DNA of 64,000 nucleotides from Pyrrhoderma lamaoense (lineage: Eukaryota > Basidiomycota > Agaricomycetes > Hymenochaetales > Hymenochaetaceae): NCBI GenBank assembly GCA_002794735.1, contig NBAZ01000017.1:186001-250000 (forward strand), read 5' to 3'. The notes beneath the pieces were generated by a model. It did not search any database. It saw only the letters and a program-made list of their open reading frames with translations, and was not told the origin of the DNA. How positions within the stretch are numbered: the stretch's first letter is position 1; every line of letters starts with the position of its first letter. Made by a program: the position numbers and the translations under genes. Positions 10,017-21,700 of the stretch are shown here, piece after piece.

Positions 10017-11606
10017 TCAGTGTTGTGAGTGATTCGTAACGTAATTTTCCAATTTGAAACCCGAGCTTTGCGTATCAATTTTATGAGTCATACGTAAATG
10101 TCTTCTGATGTTGTCTTTGGTCATAGGCTTAGTTTTGCATGGCTCTCCCTCTTTTGTCATATTACATGTATAGCCAGATATGGTGGGAGCCTCCTTTTGA
10201 TGCTTGTCGGCGTAGTGTGCTTCGTAAGATGCTTTTTTGCAAAATACTCTATCCTTTTCTGGTTTATCGGCACATTCTGGTTCCCTGCAAGTGTAATTCT
10301 CCCTTATCTGTTTATGCAAATCGTACTTGGATCCAACTTGGAAACTACTTTTACAGTATTCACACACTGCAAAAACCTTTTTCTCATGTACGTGCCTGAT
10401 GTGTGCTTTCAATTCAGTATCCGTAGGGAAGGAGTGTCTGTTTTTGCATACTACCCCATTCTCTCCATCGCACGTGAATTTTCCTTCATGTGCAAATTGT
10501 TTACCATTGTGTACCCTGTCGTGATGTGCTGCTTTTAGATGATCTTTGTTACAATATATAACTTCTTTCTGGGTACAATCAGCCACTTGACATGTGATTG
10601 ACGCATCTCTACGCCTTCTCAAATGGTGACCCAAAGTGAATTTATTTTTAAAGTCGCCTCCACAATGCTCACAGATTACTCTCTCGTCTGAATCCTTATC
10701 TTTAGTATTCTCCTGTTTTGCAGCATCAGTGGTAGCTGGTTGTTTCCCACTTTGATTCGCGCCATTTCTCGATCCCTTGGTGCCTGTGGTTCTAGCTTTG
10801 GATGAACTTGATCTGTTCTGAGACGAAGCAGGATTAGGCTGATCCACTCCCAGTCGGGATGATGATGGTGTTACATGTATTCCTAATGAGGACCTCGGTC
10901 TTTTCTTTTCATGATTAGGATCATTAGATTCCAAGGATCTCTTAGGAGTTTCATTCCCATCCCTAACAGAACCCGTCATAACTGTGGTACCTGAACTTGA
11001 TCTTGCTACTGGAAGCAAATTTGGCGCTAGATCTCCCCTTACATGAGGCTGATTAGATGCTCCTGCACCAAGCGATTCTCTTCCAGCTCTATCGTGCCCC
11101 GTCATAGTTGTGGGATTTGGATTTGGTGTTATAGTTGATTTTTGCGCTAGTCCCCCCGTTTTCGGAGGTGCCGACTGTCTTGATGCTCCTGCTCCAGATG
11201 GCTCTCTTCTATCTCTATTGTTCCCCTTCATAACTGTAGAGCTTGGTGCAATAGCTGGCCTTGGCGCTGGTCCTCCCGTTATCTGAGGTGCTAGTTGTCT
11301 TGATGCTCCCGCGCCGGGCGATCCATGGGTCCGAACATCTAAGGCTCGGGTGTTGTCACCCGCTGCTATGGTTGCTTTTGATTTTCCATCACTCGGTGCT
11401 CTACCGGTACTTGCACTCGATGCCACCGTTTTACCACCAGCCAATGAGCTTATAGAAATTCTATTTCCTGAGGAAGATGTGGGCTGCTGGTGGCTTGTCG
11501 TAGATGTCTTTGCCCTGGGGGATTCATTTCCACTGGTAGCGTGTTTTTGTATCGACTTCTTTGTGTCGCTATTTCTATCTTCAGTAAGATCTTTTATGGA
11601 GAGCAT
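10017..11606 (-). CDS. C2H2-type zinc-finger protein, duplicate copy 2
   Basis: Open frame of 529 aa from MLSIKDLTED. An in-frame ATG 48 codons upstream (11750) exists, but the matching region in copy 1 is out of frame, so the internal start is preferred. The zinc-finger half (about residues 310-529) matches copy 1 unit by unit: CEHCGGDFKNKFTLGHH, CTQKEVIYCNKDHLKAAHHD, CEYCKSSFQVGSKYDLH and a final HLRMTH. The N-terminal half is low-complexity and contains three copies of a roughly 42-residue unit (GAGASRQ...TVMKG-like) where copy 1 has one. Predicted nuclear or nucleic-acid-binding protein; function unknown. Both copies have intact frames, so both may be expressed. Confidence 0.65.
   Translation of the reverse strand: MLSIKDLTEDRNSDTKKSIQKHATSGNESPRAKTSTTSHQQPTSSSGNRISISSLAGGKTVASSASTGRAPSDGKSKATIAAGDNTRALDVRTHGSPGAGASRQLAPQITGGPAPRPAIAPSSTVMKGNNRDRREPSGAGASRQSAPPKTGGLAQKSTITPNPNPTTMTGHDRAGRESLGAGASNQPHVRGDLAPNLLPVARSSSGTTVMTGSVRDGNETPKRSLESNDPNHEKKRPRSSLGIHVTPSSSRLGVDQPNPASSQNRSSSSKARTTGTKGSRNGANQSGKQPATTDAAKQENTKDKDSDERVICEHCGGDFKNKFTLGHHLRRRRDASITCQVADCTQKEVIYCNKDHLKAAHHDRVHNGKQFAHEGKFTCDGENGVVCKNRHSFPTDTELKAHIRHVHEKKVFAVCEYCKSSFQVGSKYDLHKQIRENYTCREPECADKPEKDRVFCKKASYEAHYADKHQKEAPTISGYTCNMTKEGEPCKTKPMTKDNIRRHLRMTHKIDTQSSGFKLENYVTNHSQH
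10950..11332 (-). repeat. Triplicated ~42-codon coding repeat in zinc-finger copy 2
   Basis: Three consecutive units each contain a GAGAS(R/N)Q motif, a Gly/Pro-rich middle (GGPAPRP, GGLAQKS or GDLAPNL) and a (T/S)xMxG...RE/NE end. Approximate borders on the + strand are 10950-11080, 11081-11213 and 11214-11332. Copy 1 keeps a single unit (EPAPNLGPNSTIMKGHSRGG). Confidence 0.7.
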
Positions 11607-11748
11607 CTTGATACTGACAGAGCCGAAGTACTTGGGATTCAGAAAACTGAGGAAAAATCTGAGAAATTTATACTTCTCAGTTTGTACTCTTGCTCCAAGT
11701 CTATTGTCTAAAATGCAAATTAAGCCTGATTGAAGTTTGTATTTGTAC

Positions 11749-12985
11749 ATCAGTAAATTAATCTATAAATTTGCGTTCTTCATTTATTGGACAACTGTCC
11801 TTTTTTGTGTTTGCTCTGTGTAATTATAGCAAACTTGAAAAATAATCAAAATCGAAGGGAAATAGAACCATCAGATAGATGTAATTTAATGGATAGTAAA
11901 GGACCTCTTTTTATTCATAGAACAGTTGTCGACTTGTCCCATCTCTCCTAGCTATGTACTTGTAAGTGGTATATCTGCATTGTAACTTGATTCTAGTAGA
12001 GGTACATGGAACTAGAAGTCTAGTAATAAGAGTGAAGTATGCATTGGTATAGATAAGAGTTTTAATTTGCATTGCACTCTGCAAATTGAAAAAAATTTCA
12101 ACTTGTGGATGAATGATTTAACATCGTATATGTGTAGTTAAGGGACGGTAAGCCCGATGCGAGCTTGTCTTGGGCTCAGAGTTCTCCCTTTGCATATATG
12201 ACAATATGATATGTGACCAGTACTGTCAAAAGGTTGAAAAAGAGAGCTTAAGACGTGCATACACTTGTTCGTGTACGAAAAACATCAATCATGGCTATCT
12301 GCTGTATTTAGGGACGAGTATCCAGACTGGTTGACGCATTCTTATTGACTGATACAAGGATTTGGAGCATAAGAGGAAGCATCTAGAGTGATACCTTAAA
12401 CAACTGGTAACGCTTGCATAATTAGAGAGCATAAAAAGTTGTAACAAAGTTTCCGTACCGAAAGTTCGGAACAAAGTGCTAGAGCAACTTTAACGCTGGC
12501 AATGTGGCATGAGTTGAGATCGTTGCACAACAGCTCGTGCATTACTCCAGATCTGTTTACGTATACATGCAAAAAGGGGTTCAAGAACTTGAAGAAGCTG
12601 TGAATGAATATCCACTAGCAATACGATCGAGGTGAGGTAAGAATGACGCATACGTGATGTTTTAATTGATGTCCCCTAAACTTTCCCACGGTTGATTTAA
12701 TCAGAATCTATCGAGTTCAGAAGGAAATAAGTCATCAAGTACATTTTCTCTTCAATCCTTGTATTTCTTCAATTCAAAGAATATACTTGCACTCGAAACC
12801 GTCTGTTGAACTCGATCTTTTTTCGCCTGCAAAGGTTCAGCACGGGCACTGAAAACCAACACATCATCTCAAATATGTGATAGAAATAATTTATGGATAT
12901 GAGTAAATTCAGCACATTATTATTGAAGTAGTTATTTATATACACCATAGAGAAAAGAAAGTGTATTTAGTATAATTAATTTTAA
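11749..12985. other. Intergenic region
   Basis: About 1.2 kb upstream of zinc-finger copy 2. No exon with recognisable protein similarity, no RNA gene seen. Confidence 0.4.
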
Positions 12986-13610
12986 GGTACTTGCACGATA
13001 AACTCAACACGCTGTCACATCACTGTCACATCACATGTAACGCGTTATGTCACGGCGCAAAATTCTCAGAAAAAAAGTTTTTTTTTTCAATAATCCCATA
13101 TATGGCCTTTTCTTGAGAGAATATTGAATTAAAGTTATAGAAAAGTTAAATAATGTATTTTAATTATCTATAAATAGTAACAAGTAATAATAAAGTCTTG
13201 ATAATTCTAACAGGTTTGAACTATTTTTAGGCACAACTTGTTAGTACCGTTACATAATACTTATTACATAATGTATAAACTATATATGGAAGTTTATTTG
13301 CATCGGCTAATCCAAAACCCGGCCCTAAACGCGCAAAAATGTGACAAAAAAATTTAAAAATTTAAAAAATATGCCAAAACATATAAAAATGCATTTAAAA
13401 ACAATATTCAAGAAAAAATGTTTTTCCTTATAAGTCATTTAAAATTTGTAATTTTTAAATTTGCTTAGACCATTTTATAGATTACCTACTTTATTTACTT
13501 TTCATCTGCTTAAAATTATTATAAATTGTTGTGTAGAATTTAGGAAGTAAAAATATTTTTGGTGAAAGTGTGACAAGTAGCGCGTTGAGTTTATCGTGCG
13601 AGTACTTACC
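12986..13610. mobile_element. MITE-like element with terminal inverted repeats
   Basis: The left end (12993-13010, GCACGATAAACTCAACAC) and the right end (13582-13599) are reverse complements with one mismatch. Further weaker complementarity extends inward (TGTCACA at left, TGTGACA at right). GTACTT lies just outside both inverted repeats in the same orientation (12987-12992 and 13602-13607), a possible target-site duplication, although two bases (GA) intervene on the right. The left arm contains an 11-bp tandem (TGTCACATCAC twice, 13013-13034). The interior is very AT-rich with no open frame of note. Length 625 bp and lack of coding capacity fit a non-autonomous DNA transposon. Superfamily not identified. 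Confidence 0.68.
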
Positions 13611-14516
13611 AAGAATGTCATCGCTGCATTCAAATATGCAATCATACGTAGTTAGTCTACATTAACATAATCAAAAATTAGATGTAAACTTGGCACAAAT
13701 ATAGAACCTTACTCAGTAAAGCGTAATCTCACACAAAAGAAAGTATATCAGTGGATTACGTATCTAGTGGATTTTTGCATATCTATCTATCACCCATATT
13801 GGAAGCCAACAGAAACCAATGCATGCATGATGAGAGCTCCGACCGAAAAAGTACATTCCGCGTTTGGTGCTGTTTACCAAGGAAATCCGACGCAACTGCA
13901 ATCAGATTGCTCTTGTTTGGGGACTTCATCCGATGCGTGCGGCTTTTAAACTTTCCAACTTGGTTTTCTAACCTGTGCTTATATCATTGCCGACAACGTC
14001 TTATCGAGTTTGTTATTCCAGATTATCGATCATTTGAATGCATCAAGAAAAAGACGTAAAATAGCAAGTAATGACGGACATGAAAGTGAACTTGACCAGG
14101 GTGTCGGAAAGGAATCAGTGGTACGTCTATCGGGAATTTCTTGGATATAGTTCATCATAAGAACAAGAAATAAAAATAAACTCCTCTGCTTCCTGTTGTA
14201 GGGATGAAGACCCAGTTGACCAAGACGGAAGCGAAGGATGATGAAACGGACCCTGAAAGCACTGGCCCTTCGGGCGCGAGCGCTTATCCTTCTAGAGCAG
14301 ATCATCCAGGCGATTCAATGGTGTTTAGTACATATATAAAACACGGCGATAGGATACCCGCCTTGCTTTTTTTTCGGTTCTCATTCCTCCCCTTCCCCTC
14401 TAATACCAGCTGGGTCGTAATAGCCACACGCCTTCCTTTCAGTAGAGAGTACAGCAATTTAGAAAATAGTTACACTTAATTGTGTACTTGTAATTTAACA
14501 AAACCCCTCCCCTTCA
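13611..14516. other. Intergenic region / promoter of membrane protein gene
   Basis: No gene recognised. The right part should contain the promoter of the gene starting at 14517. Confidence 0.4.
14333..14341 (+). promoter_or_regulatory. TATA box
   Basis: TATATAAAA about 180 bp before the ATG at 14517, followed by a CT-rich stretch. Confidence 0.45.
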
Positions 14517-16230
14517 ATGTCAAGAGTTGCGCGATTTTCTTTCGCCCTGGGGCTTGTACTAGCTTGGACAGAGAGGAGTGCTGCACAGGCAAAAACAGGT
14601 GATAATGCTTTCCAGTGGAAATTCGGCGGTGGTGTATGTACCTTTAATTCAAGCTTACTTCTTATATGTGTCTCTTAGTTCAATATTATTTCATCATTAC
14701 AGGTATCCTCTACGAGTCTCTCAGAATGCGATCAGTATACTATTCAGGTCATACCGGGGACTAATAGTACTAGTGAGAGCGTCGCACCATACTATATGAT
14801 TGCATGGGCGGCGGATGGCATTCCTACCACGAGCTATATCGGTAATGATTCGAATAATCTACAGTGGACCGCTAATCAGCCCACAGGTAAGATTTCTGTT
14901 TTTTGTTTCTAGTTTTCTTCATCCGGAATTATAATAACGTGTTGTATAGGTTCCAAGGTAATGCTGACCGTTGCTGACTCCGTTGGCAACTCTGGTGGAG
15001 AAGCTCCAAATTTGTTTACTGTTATTGGTCTGTATTCATCCATCATCTTTTTTCTATAACTGCGTATTGATCTTATCTACATTCTCTATCTGAAGGTAGC
15101 AACTCATCATGTTTACCCAAGTCAACCGGGTCAGATCTCCGTATAGTTGCCAATATATCAACTTCTGATACTCTGGGCCATGTCAACAACTAGGGTTACG
15201 TGTATATGGCGGTACTGGACCATATAACATTTCTATCGCTGCATTGAACTCTCAAGTCGTTACGAACTTCACATTAGGACAGGGAGATGATGTGGCAACT
15301 TGGATTAATCGGGCTGATGCCTCAAGTCAATTAATGGGTTCGCTACTCCTATTAATAACTATTGATAAATCCCCCTTACCTTTTCCTTCTAGTATCAGTT
15401 TCTGACTCAACTGGAATTTGGGGGAATAGCACAGGCATATTCACGACATCGTCTGATTGGGGGGAGGTAAAGAACGACTGTAATGGTCTGGCAACAACTT
15501 CTGGAAACTCAGCAAACGTTGATCAACATCCCGCTCAACCTCGTCAGGTCTCTCATCTGGGGCTCTTGCTGCAGCAATTGTGGTCCCTATAATAGCTGTT
15601 TTACTTATCGGAGCCGGTGTATTCTTCTGGTGGCGACGCCGGAAACAAGGGAAAATTGATGAGCCCGCATTAATGCCTGATGCATGGACCGGTCCCGCTA
15701 ACGACCCATATTCTCCGAACATGGCATACAGGGATGCCCAGCCATTTTCGCCATACGCAGCCACCTCGGCGGGTGAGTCGAAACTCGCAAGGTATCGGGA
15801 CGAAGCTAGTGCCAGTAGTAATACTAACAGTAATGGTAATCGCGGTTCCTATCAATACGGTCATTCACCATATTCCCGTGACGGTTCTTCCTATGGCGGT
15901 GAAGGTGGCCCAAGTATCGGTATGGCTCTTCTACCTCCTCCGGTAGATGGTTACTCCCGACCCACAAGCTCATCTGGATCTCAGTCAAAGAGCATATACA
16001 TCCCAAACCAACATTATTCCGGAGAGGGTGACATCATTATTCAGCATCGTGATGGAGGCGCCGCAATACAAGAAATACCTCCACCATATCTTGATCATAG
16101 CAGTTTAGCTGGACCCTCAGGAGCATCTAGCTCACGTTTTATTGAACATACTGGTCCCTCTGGTTCTACAACTGAGTCAGCAGATGCTGGACCTTCAAAT
16201 CAAACAAATAGCCCTGGTTTATTGGGATGA
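14517..16230 (+). CDS. Single-pass membrane protein with Ig-like ectodomain, two apparent frameshifts
   Basis: Exons 14517..14633, 14703..14886, 14950..15027, 15096..15337, 15393..16230 (about 486 aa after correction). It starts with a signal peptide (FALGLVLAWTERSAAQA). Two similar beta-rich ectodomain modules follow, the first around CDQYTIQVIPG and ANQPTG, the second around LGLRVYGGTGPYNIS and VSDSTGIWGN. After a Ser/Thr linker there is one TM helix (VVPIIAVLLIGAGVFFWW), a basic stop-transfer RRRKQGK and a 190-residue disordered cytoplasmic tail. The tail has a PPPY motif, a possible WW-domain ligand. The architecture is common in mushroom fungi but has no assigned function. One base appears missing at the GGG run 15175-15177 (reading otherwise stops at 15208-15210), and another between 15520 and 15590, just before the TM helix. 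Both shifts are -1. Confidence 0.68.
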
Positions 16231-16912
16231 TCTTCTATTTTTTCTTCCTCCTTTTTTCATGTTTTTTTTTTTTGGTTTATGTTTCTTCAAATTTGAATTA
16301 ACGAGCTCTAAAATGGCTTACCCCATTCGTTCCCATTTTACTATTTTATCACATGCCCTCTCCCCTCTCTCCCCACAAAGACCCCTTTCATTTTGTTACG
16401 AACACGTCATGCCACCCTTCGATCTTCACGTGTGTAAGCCATCCTCTTTTTAATTTTCACAAACTGATATACAAGCTATCTCCCTCGTCATTAATGCAGT
16501 TCGATGCTCTTCTTAGTTTTATTTATCGGGGTATTAGTGGGGATGTTTATGATATTTTTCAAATGTATTGTTGTACCTTTTGTGTTTCCCTTTTCTTTCT
16601 TTCTTTTGGAGAGAGCAAGGCGCACTCCAAGTAATTGAACTGAAATCACAATGATATATAGGAACGAGTTGCTTATTCATAAGCTAGACCAATAGAAAAG
16701 AAACATAAAAGGAGCGGTAGTGCAAGAAGACCCAGCAGGAAGGAACAAAGAAAACATCAAAAGGGTATGCGATCTGATAAATAACGAGTAGTTCAAGGCC
16801 CCTCCTATCCCTTGAAAGTTATGGATATGTAGTATCATTTACTGAACACGAAGTGATCTAAACAAAACCCATCAATAAAAGCGATCGAGTCTTTTTGCAA
16901 GATAAAAGGTTC
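16231..16912. other. Convergent 3' intergenic region
   Basis: 3' flanks of two converging genes, with a T13 tract near 16262. No gene recognised. Confidence 0.4.
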
Positions 16913-17751
16913 TTACTGGACGAGCCATAGGTCATCGTTAGCATTGCAAGCAGCAGCGGATCCTCCTCCCTCTTCGAAGCAAAGTTGATTGACAACACCA
17001 CCAGTGCTTCCCTAGACCCAAATCTTAGTGAGCTACTTCAAAAGACGGAGTTGAAGGGTTGGATGCTTACTAATTCATCCCAGCAGTATTCCAGTGTATC
17101 ACAACCAAGGTTTGTGAATTCAAGAGCACATGTCTTGAAGCTGATGAGTTCGAAGTTATCAGGTTCGACGGTAAAGGTAGGTCCTGCAGCCTGAGCAATC
17201 ACTTGTGTGCTGTCAATCAATGCTGTACAATCGTCGGGTACAGGGGCAAGAGCAGTAACATTCTGGCAGTTACATTGGACTTTTTGTGTACAGGTAGAGG
17301 AGAGAGACCATTAGAAACCCGCTTTCAATGTTTTTACTATGAAACCAACTTACAACTCTGTCCACATTGACATTCAGGTGATGGAGTGCGACATTCAGCG
17401 GCATTTCGTTTTCCTATCCCGAGAAAGTGATTTGGAATCTTCTTGCTCGATGGAAGAGGTGTCTGTAGCTCTTGTCGTATCGAATTATCCGGGCAAGCAT
17501 AAGTTGATCGGTTGACGGTGATGGCGCCAGCCTGTATCAATTGTGTCTTGACAATGTATGCGCTCTTGCATCGCTCCGTTCCTGCGATATTTGAGGTTTG
17601 CCCTATATTGATAAGGATATAATCAGTATGCACAGAAATAAATTGACTTGGAGAATAATATCTTACCACTGGGGGTACGCATCTGGATCGTAGCGCCCAG
17701 AACACTGAGGCAAAGAGTGAGAGTTATCAAGGGAGTGGCAAAGAACTTCAT
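16913..17751 (-). CDS. Secreted Cys-rich protein, paralogue A
   Basis: Exons 17751..17667, 17602..17354, 17279..17071, 17011..16913 (213 aa, phases agree). It has a signal peptide (LITLTLCLSVLGA). The mature protein contains ordered cysteines: an ECRTPSPECQCGQS motif, CNCQNVTALAPVPDDC, CALEFTNLGCDTLEYCWDEL, and a C-terminal segment with two cysteines ending NDDLWLVQ. Gene B at 22555-23402 is a clear paralogue sharing ECQCG, the STxVxAQxxGPTF block and the EYCWDEL and NDxLWLxQ motifs. Function unknown; the Cys pattern suggests a compact disulphide-bonded extracellular protein. A KR dipeptide before the Cys core could be a Kex2 site. The genes share the intron position after CG-x-S, but gene A has an extra early intron and gene B an extra late one. 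Confidence 0.7.
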
Positions 17752-18719
17752 CGTTCCAGACGATAAGTGTAAGAAATAGGATGAAAGAGATAAAAATAGG
17801 GGGAAAGGAAAGAGAAAAGGAAAACCGAAAGACGAAAATCGAAGTGAGAGGAACTCTAGTTTCAGAGAAGGTCAGAGGATTGAGTTTTATAGGACTGCAG
17901 TGAACCAATAATCTGGAGTGGATCTTTTTCTCATGAAGACGACACCATCAAATCAACATGCATAGGTTTCGCTATACATAGACGGAAGTCGTAGACAGAT
18001 TTCAATGATGAGGTCTAGTACGCTCTCAAGTAAATACCCTGTCGGGGCGATCACATTCAGGTCGCGAATAGGCACGGATCACTTGATGAGCGAATGGGAA
18101 GACAATCTAACAGGAAGGTAACCATCGGGTATTCGAGTCCACGGATGCTTCATCATGACATTCATGCTTCATGCTGATGGCTGTCGCTGTGCCAACAAGG
18201 TTTGTATTTTGCTCAAAGTTTATGATGAGTCTATTGAAGTCCAATATTCTTGTCGAGAATATGTTTTGCTGTAAACTACCCATAGTTATTGAATGCTACA
18301 TACTGACACATGAGATCGTAGTGTCTCGATATTTCAGACGACTTGTCAATGAGATCAACAGGCTAAGTGGTCGATGATTGGATAATGTTTGTTCAGCTCC
18401 TAATCAGAAAGCACACGTCCACACTACCCTTCGTGAATGTTGCCACTAGGCGGTATTGTAGTTCGTTGCCCTTTGATCCTGTTGAGATCATGACTCACTT
18501 CAGCCAACTATGAGCACTGCATCGGATCCTTCGGATTGTAGCTGTTCTATCAGTACAAGCATATGCGGCATGATAATCCATAAATAAAATAACTTGTCAA
18601 GAGGTCGCGTTACACAATGCTGTGTCACTGTGTGACATGGCGCGTATCTTGCTAGTGAGAACCAACGAACATTCTACATTTCTTCATAGACTTCGTAATT
18701 TCTATCATGCGAATGAGAT
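17752..18719. promoter_or_regulatory. Divergent intergenic region (Cys-rich A / NBS1)
   Basis: No coding exon recognised. It must hold the promoters of Cys-rich gene A (left) and NBS1 (right). A run of purines on the + strand at about 17760-17850 corresponds to a pyrimidine tract on the Cys-rich coding strand. Confidence 0.45.
17885..17891 (-). promoter_or_regulatory. TATA box of Cys-rich gene A
   Basis: TATAAAA on the minus strand, about 135 bp before the start codon at 17751. The paralogue B has a comparable box. Confidence 0.5.
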
Positions 18720-21700
18720 ATGTGGATCATTGAGGGTGCATTTGATTCCGTTGGAATCCAACCAGAAACAGAACGGCCGCTCAAGAGTGAGCCAATTCAA
18801 TAGATATCAAGTATCGTTGGAAAGTTCATACTCTTTTTCTCTAATAGAATTGAAGCTATTAAAATCTGGAAGATGCTATCCCTTGGGACGAAAAGCAAAA
18901 CATCCTCTGCAACTTGTTATAAACAATCCTAAGATATCCGGGGAACATGTGTCATTCATTGTTGGAGAAAGCCCAATAAAATCAGTTGTGAGTATATCTA
19001 CATCTCGTCCATCACTTCTACTGAAATCGTAAAGGATGATGTCAACTTCAGACCTAAGCTCACAATCCGCAACCATAAAAACAAGGCGCTCCAAGTCGGT
19101 CGAAAAAATGAGACCAATAAACCACAGGGGAAGCATCAGATTCAACCTTTGGCTGACGACGAGCTTTACGATGGCGATGTTGTCGCTTTAGTGACGGGTA
19201 TCTATATTGTGTACGTCGACAAAATGATCAAAGATAACATGCTTCTTATAATTATACGTTCTCAGCGTCCACTGGAAACCTGTCTGCTGCTTCATCCCTC
19301 CTAAAAGTCCAGATATTTCTTTTGAGAAATGTGCATCCTTGGGAGTAAAAGTAGTTTCGTCGCACTTACCCGAAGTAACGCATCATTTGACCCCGACGCT
19401 TAGCGCATCACCTTCCATCGTGGTATCAATGCTTACACCGGCTTATCTAGTCCGGTATGAATGGCTTACCGAACTCCTTCATCTTGGTACAAACGCGCCT
19501 ACCCCTGAGAGCCTAACAGCCCTAGAGAAAGATTTTCAGTTACCACCTTTCTCTCAGTATCGTCCCACTCCAGACTCTTCTCTCCCACCACCCTTAAGGG
19601 CTGCCTCCATCTGGGAACCTAATAATAAACGTGCAGGTCTACTAAAGAACAAAAGATTGGTATTTGTCGAGCCTAATGGACGAGAACTGGACCCAGAGAT
19701 GCGTATGCTTGTAGAGCGGTGTGGCTCTGAATATGAGATATTTGATATAAACGGTGGTGTATTACGCTGGAAACAACTACTCACACGTAGCATAAACAAG
19801 GCAACGGAAAACAAGAAGGAGCTTGGGATAATGGGAAATATTGAAATGCTACAACATGTGTCTGGGGACAGTTGGGAAGAGATATGCAGTATTCTAAAAT
19901 CGTAATGACATTCACTCTTGAGTCTACTATGGCTAACTTACGATTCTGATCATAGCTTTAAGCTGAAATTTCTCCCTCGTTCTCAACTGCTAGATGCAAT
20001 ATTATATGTCGATAGCCGTTACGTGGATTCATCGTCATCCTCTGATACCGAGAATAGCGAAGATTCAGACCCTCGTGCTACAAAGCCACTTCCATACAAT
20101 GTCTCATCTGGTGCACACAAACAGATTGATTCACAACCTGAAGAAAATCCTGTGAGCTCAGGGACAACTGAGTCCGTTCTTCCTGCGCGCAAGCTTCCTC
20201 GCAAACGCGTAACGCAAACATCACGCCTAACCACCCCCATAAATGAGGGCAGTGTTGCTAACAACGATGCTTCAGAAGCTGCTAATGAATCATCTGTGGT
20301 AGTAGCACAGGTGGTATCAAGTCCTGTGGAATTGAGTATTGTATCTCGAGCGAGCGCTGAGCCTGAGGTTGCGGGAGTCCCAGGGCGAAAGAAACCCCTT
20401 GTCAGACGGGCCCGAACTAATGCAACCCCTCTAATTCTCGGAGTTGATGACCCTTCACTTTCCTCTATAGCTCCTTCCCAAATCTCTGGTGCTAATGATG
20501 CCAAGGAGGGTGGATCGATACCTCCCGCATATGCAGATACTTTACCGTCCCAGATACCTTCTCCGAAAAAACTGCCGTCATCACTAGGGCGCTCGGGAAA
20601 GTTGAAGCGTCGAGCGCAAGTAGATGCGTCTGCTAATCTGATACTTCCCAGTCTTCAAAGTGGAAATGATGTATCTAAAAGCTCTATTGACGAACCCCCC
20701 TTAAAGCGATTTAAAGCGTTGTTCGATGAAACTGATCCAGACCGTGTTGCAAGCCAGTCTACAAATGATGTCATTGACAGCCAGTATCCCCCAGTTTTAG
20801 AAAATAATACTACTCAAGATCGATACCAGTTAGCTGTCATTCCAGAGGAATGGAATGACCGTTCAAATACAGGAAATGTTCCCGAAACTGATAATGAGAT
20901 GGAAGTTGAGGCTAACTTGATGGAAGACGACCCTCTTTCTCATGAAGAAAAAATTGAAGATAATCAACGCGAACCACTCAGTACCTTGAATGGTGCTCCA
21001 ATGACTAGTATCGTCTCAAAAAGGACAAGTTCTAAGAAAGGTGCTCCGCCCGGTCTACCTGATACAGACGATGCCTTCCTACAAGCTGTGGCATCTACAA
21101 GGAAAGGGAGGAAGGGAGAAGATGATTTTGACCGTGAATTCAACAACTTGAGGATATCAAAACCAGACTTAGATGGAGATCAAGTCAGAAATCCTGCAGA
21201 CGATTGGAAAGTTCTTGCTGATTTTGGAGATGAAAGTAATATCCAAGGCAACTTCATGGTTATTGTTGAAATGGACGTTCCAGGACGAGCAGCTAGTAGG
21301 AACTGTAGCGTAGATCCCGAGACAAATAGGCCTGTGTGGCTTGGGAAACCTGATTTTAAGAAATTTAAGAAGGTAATGTTACATGAAATTGATTGGTGAT
21401 ATAACAATATACTGATTTGTTTGACAGAAAACAGCTATCAGACAAAAGCCTACAGTTGAATTGGTGACTGGAGAAATCAATGACTATGGGATGGGAGAAA
21501 GTTTGTTATATTGCTTCTTTTCGGTCACAATTGCCATACCTAATACTACTCAAAACAGCCTACTGGAAAAACTTCCAGAGCCAGCCTCAGGCAAATGCCG
21601 ACATAGACTTTGATGCTCCTCCGAAACAGAAGGAACCAATTAAACAAAGACCTGAACACTTAACAATTGATACAAATATACCTAAATCACGTAGTCAATC

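Larger units (their letters stand above)
9847..11748. repeat. Tandem duplication unit, copy 2 (zinc-finger gene and flanks)
   Basis: Direct, diverged copy of 8225-9690, longer because of an internal coding repeat expansion (10950-11332) and other insertions in the N-terminal half. Boundaries are judged by eye. Confidence 0.75.

Noticed and set aside
11607..11750. 48-codon N-terminal extension of zinc-finger copy 2
   Set aside because: The matching DNA in copy 1 is out of frame because of an 8-nt difference, so the shared internal ATG is the more likely start.
18622..18719. In-frame N-terminal extension of NBS1 starting at 18622
   Set aside because: The extension belongs to the frame of exon 2 read through the intron; the family start MWIIEG lies in exon 1 at 18720 and joins in phase.
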